DNA of 64,000 nt, taken from positions 3,699,501-3,763,500 of the forward strand of contig NC_132985.1 in NCBI RefSeq assembly GCF_047496725.1, given 5' to 3'. This document shows positions 63,581 to 64,000 of this stretch, in pieces; position 1 is the stretch's first letter, and the number at the start of each line of letters is the position of its first letter. Made by a program: the position numbers and the translations under genes. This stretch comes from Anoplolepis gracilipes (Eukaryota; Arthropoda; Insecta; Hymenoptera; Formicidae). The notes under the pieces were generated by a model. That model saw only the letters and a list, made by a program, of their open reading frames with translations, did no database searches and was not told where the DNA came from.

Positions 63581-64000
63581 CATTTTCTAAAGTATCAAAG
63601 AGTGCGAATTAACGAGAAATTATTCATATATCAAACAGATATGTAGAATAATACGATGTGTAATTATTTCTATAAAATTAATATTCTATATATTGTAGTA
63701 TTATTATTCACAAATCACACACATTTCTTTTATACGTGATCTCTTGTTAATTGATAAAAGGTTAAGCTGTTATTTTCTTGGCAATGTTTAAATATTATTG
63801 CGACTAATAATGATGTAAATAATGTATGCTAAAAAACGGAGCAACTTTACGTAAGTAAACCAACAAGGAAAACAGTTTAAAATTGTGTCGCTCTGGGATT
63901 TCTAGTCGTTTTTGTAAGAGATTCTTTATTTTTCACATTGAAATAAGTACGGGTTACAAAAACGCTTGAAGACCTGCCTCATTCCTACGCGATTGCCCCT
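63581..64000. other. 3' flank of gene G
   Basis: AT-rich sequence after the gene G stop. No further exon of the family begins here. Confidence 0.5.

Noticed and set aside
1..64000. tRNA, rRNA, CRISPR or intact autonomous transposon
   Set aside because: No A/B-box pair, direct-repeat array with spacers, transposase or reverse-transcriptase motif was seen by eye on either strand.

Overview
The window looks like nuclear DNA of an insect, most likely a hymenopteran and possibly an ant. This rests on an AT-rich background with GC-richer coding exons, long (GA)n microsatellites, short fold-back elements, and small multi-exon genes with GT-AG introns. I cannot name the species. I see no rRNA, tRNA, CRISPR array, bacterial-type operon or viral gene.

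The coding content I can support is a tandem array of seven small genes of one family. All seven fit the insect DM4/DM12 domain family (Pfam DM4_12), whose molecular function is not established. One gene, A, lies on the minus strand at the left edge and runs out of the window. Six genes (B to G) follow head to tail on the plus strand: B 2182-6952, C 12221-15344, D 20576-24175, E 31675-36236, F 42007-51675, G 56067-63580. A and B are divergently arranged, with start codons about 620 bp apart. Most products share one layout: a signal peptide, a basic motif before a short F-P or Y-P strand, a G-x-G-x-P-like segment, an N-Y-x-L-P-x-N-x-S/T glycosylation sequon, a basic stretch, an amphipathic Y-x-x-L-E helix, C-x5-C, a leucine-rich L-x-E-L-x-H segment, and C-x6-C near the end. 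Proteins are 190-215 aa where complete. The ORF-length filter hides most of them, because each exon is short.

Two gene architectures alternate along the array. A, E, F and G carry a phase-2 intron just before the C-x5-C helix. B and C instead carry a phase-1 intron about 20 codons earlier, and D has no intron in that region. B alone lacks the phase-2 intron after the L-L-T motif. The array therefore records intron gain or loss during tandem duplication.

The stretches between genes and the longer introns are AT-rich. They hold microsatellites, homopolymer runs, fold-back or terminal-inverted-repeat elements near 6.0-6.4, 50.0-50.3 and 52.6 kb, several perfect hairpins, and duplicated non-coding blocks around 44-46 and 53-54 kb. 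I found no second gene family. The strongest lead for a little-described system is the set of secreted, glycosylated, disulfide-bearing proteins itself, many of which carry two candidate proprotein-convertase sites.
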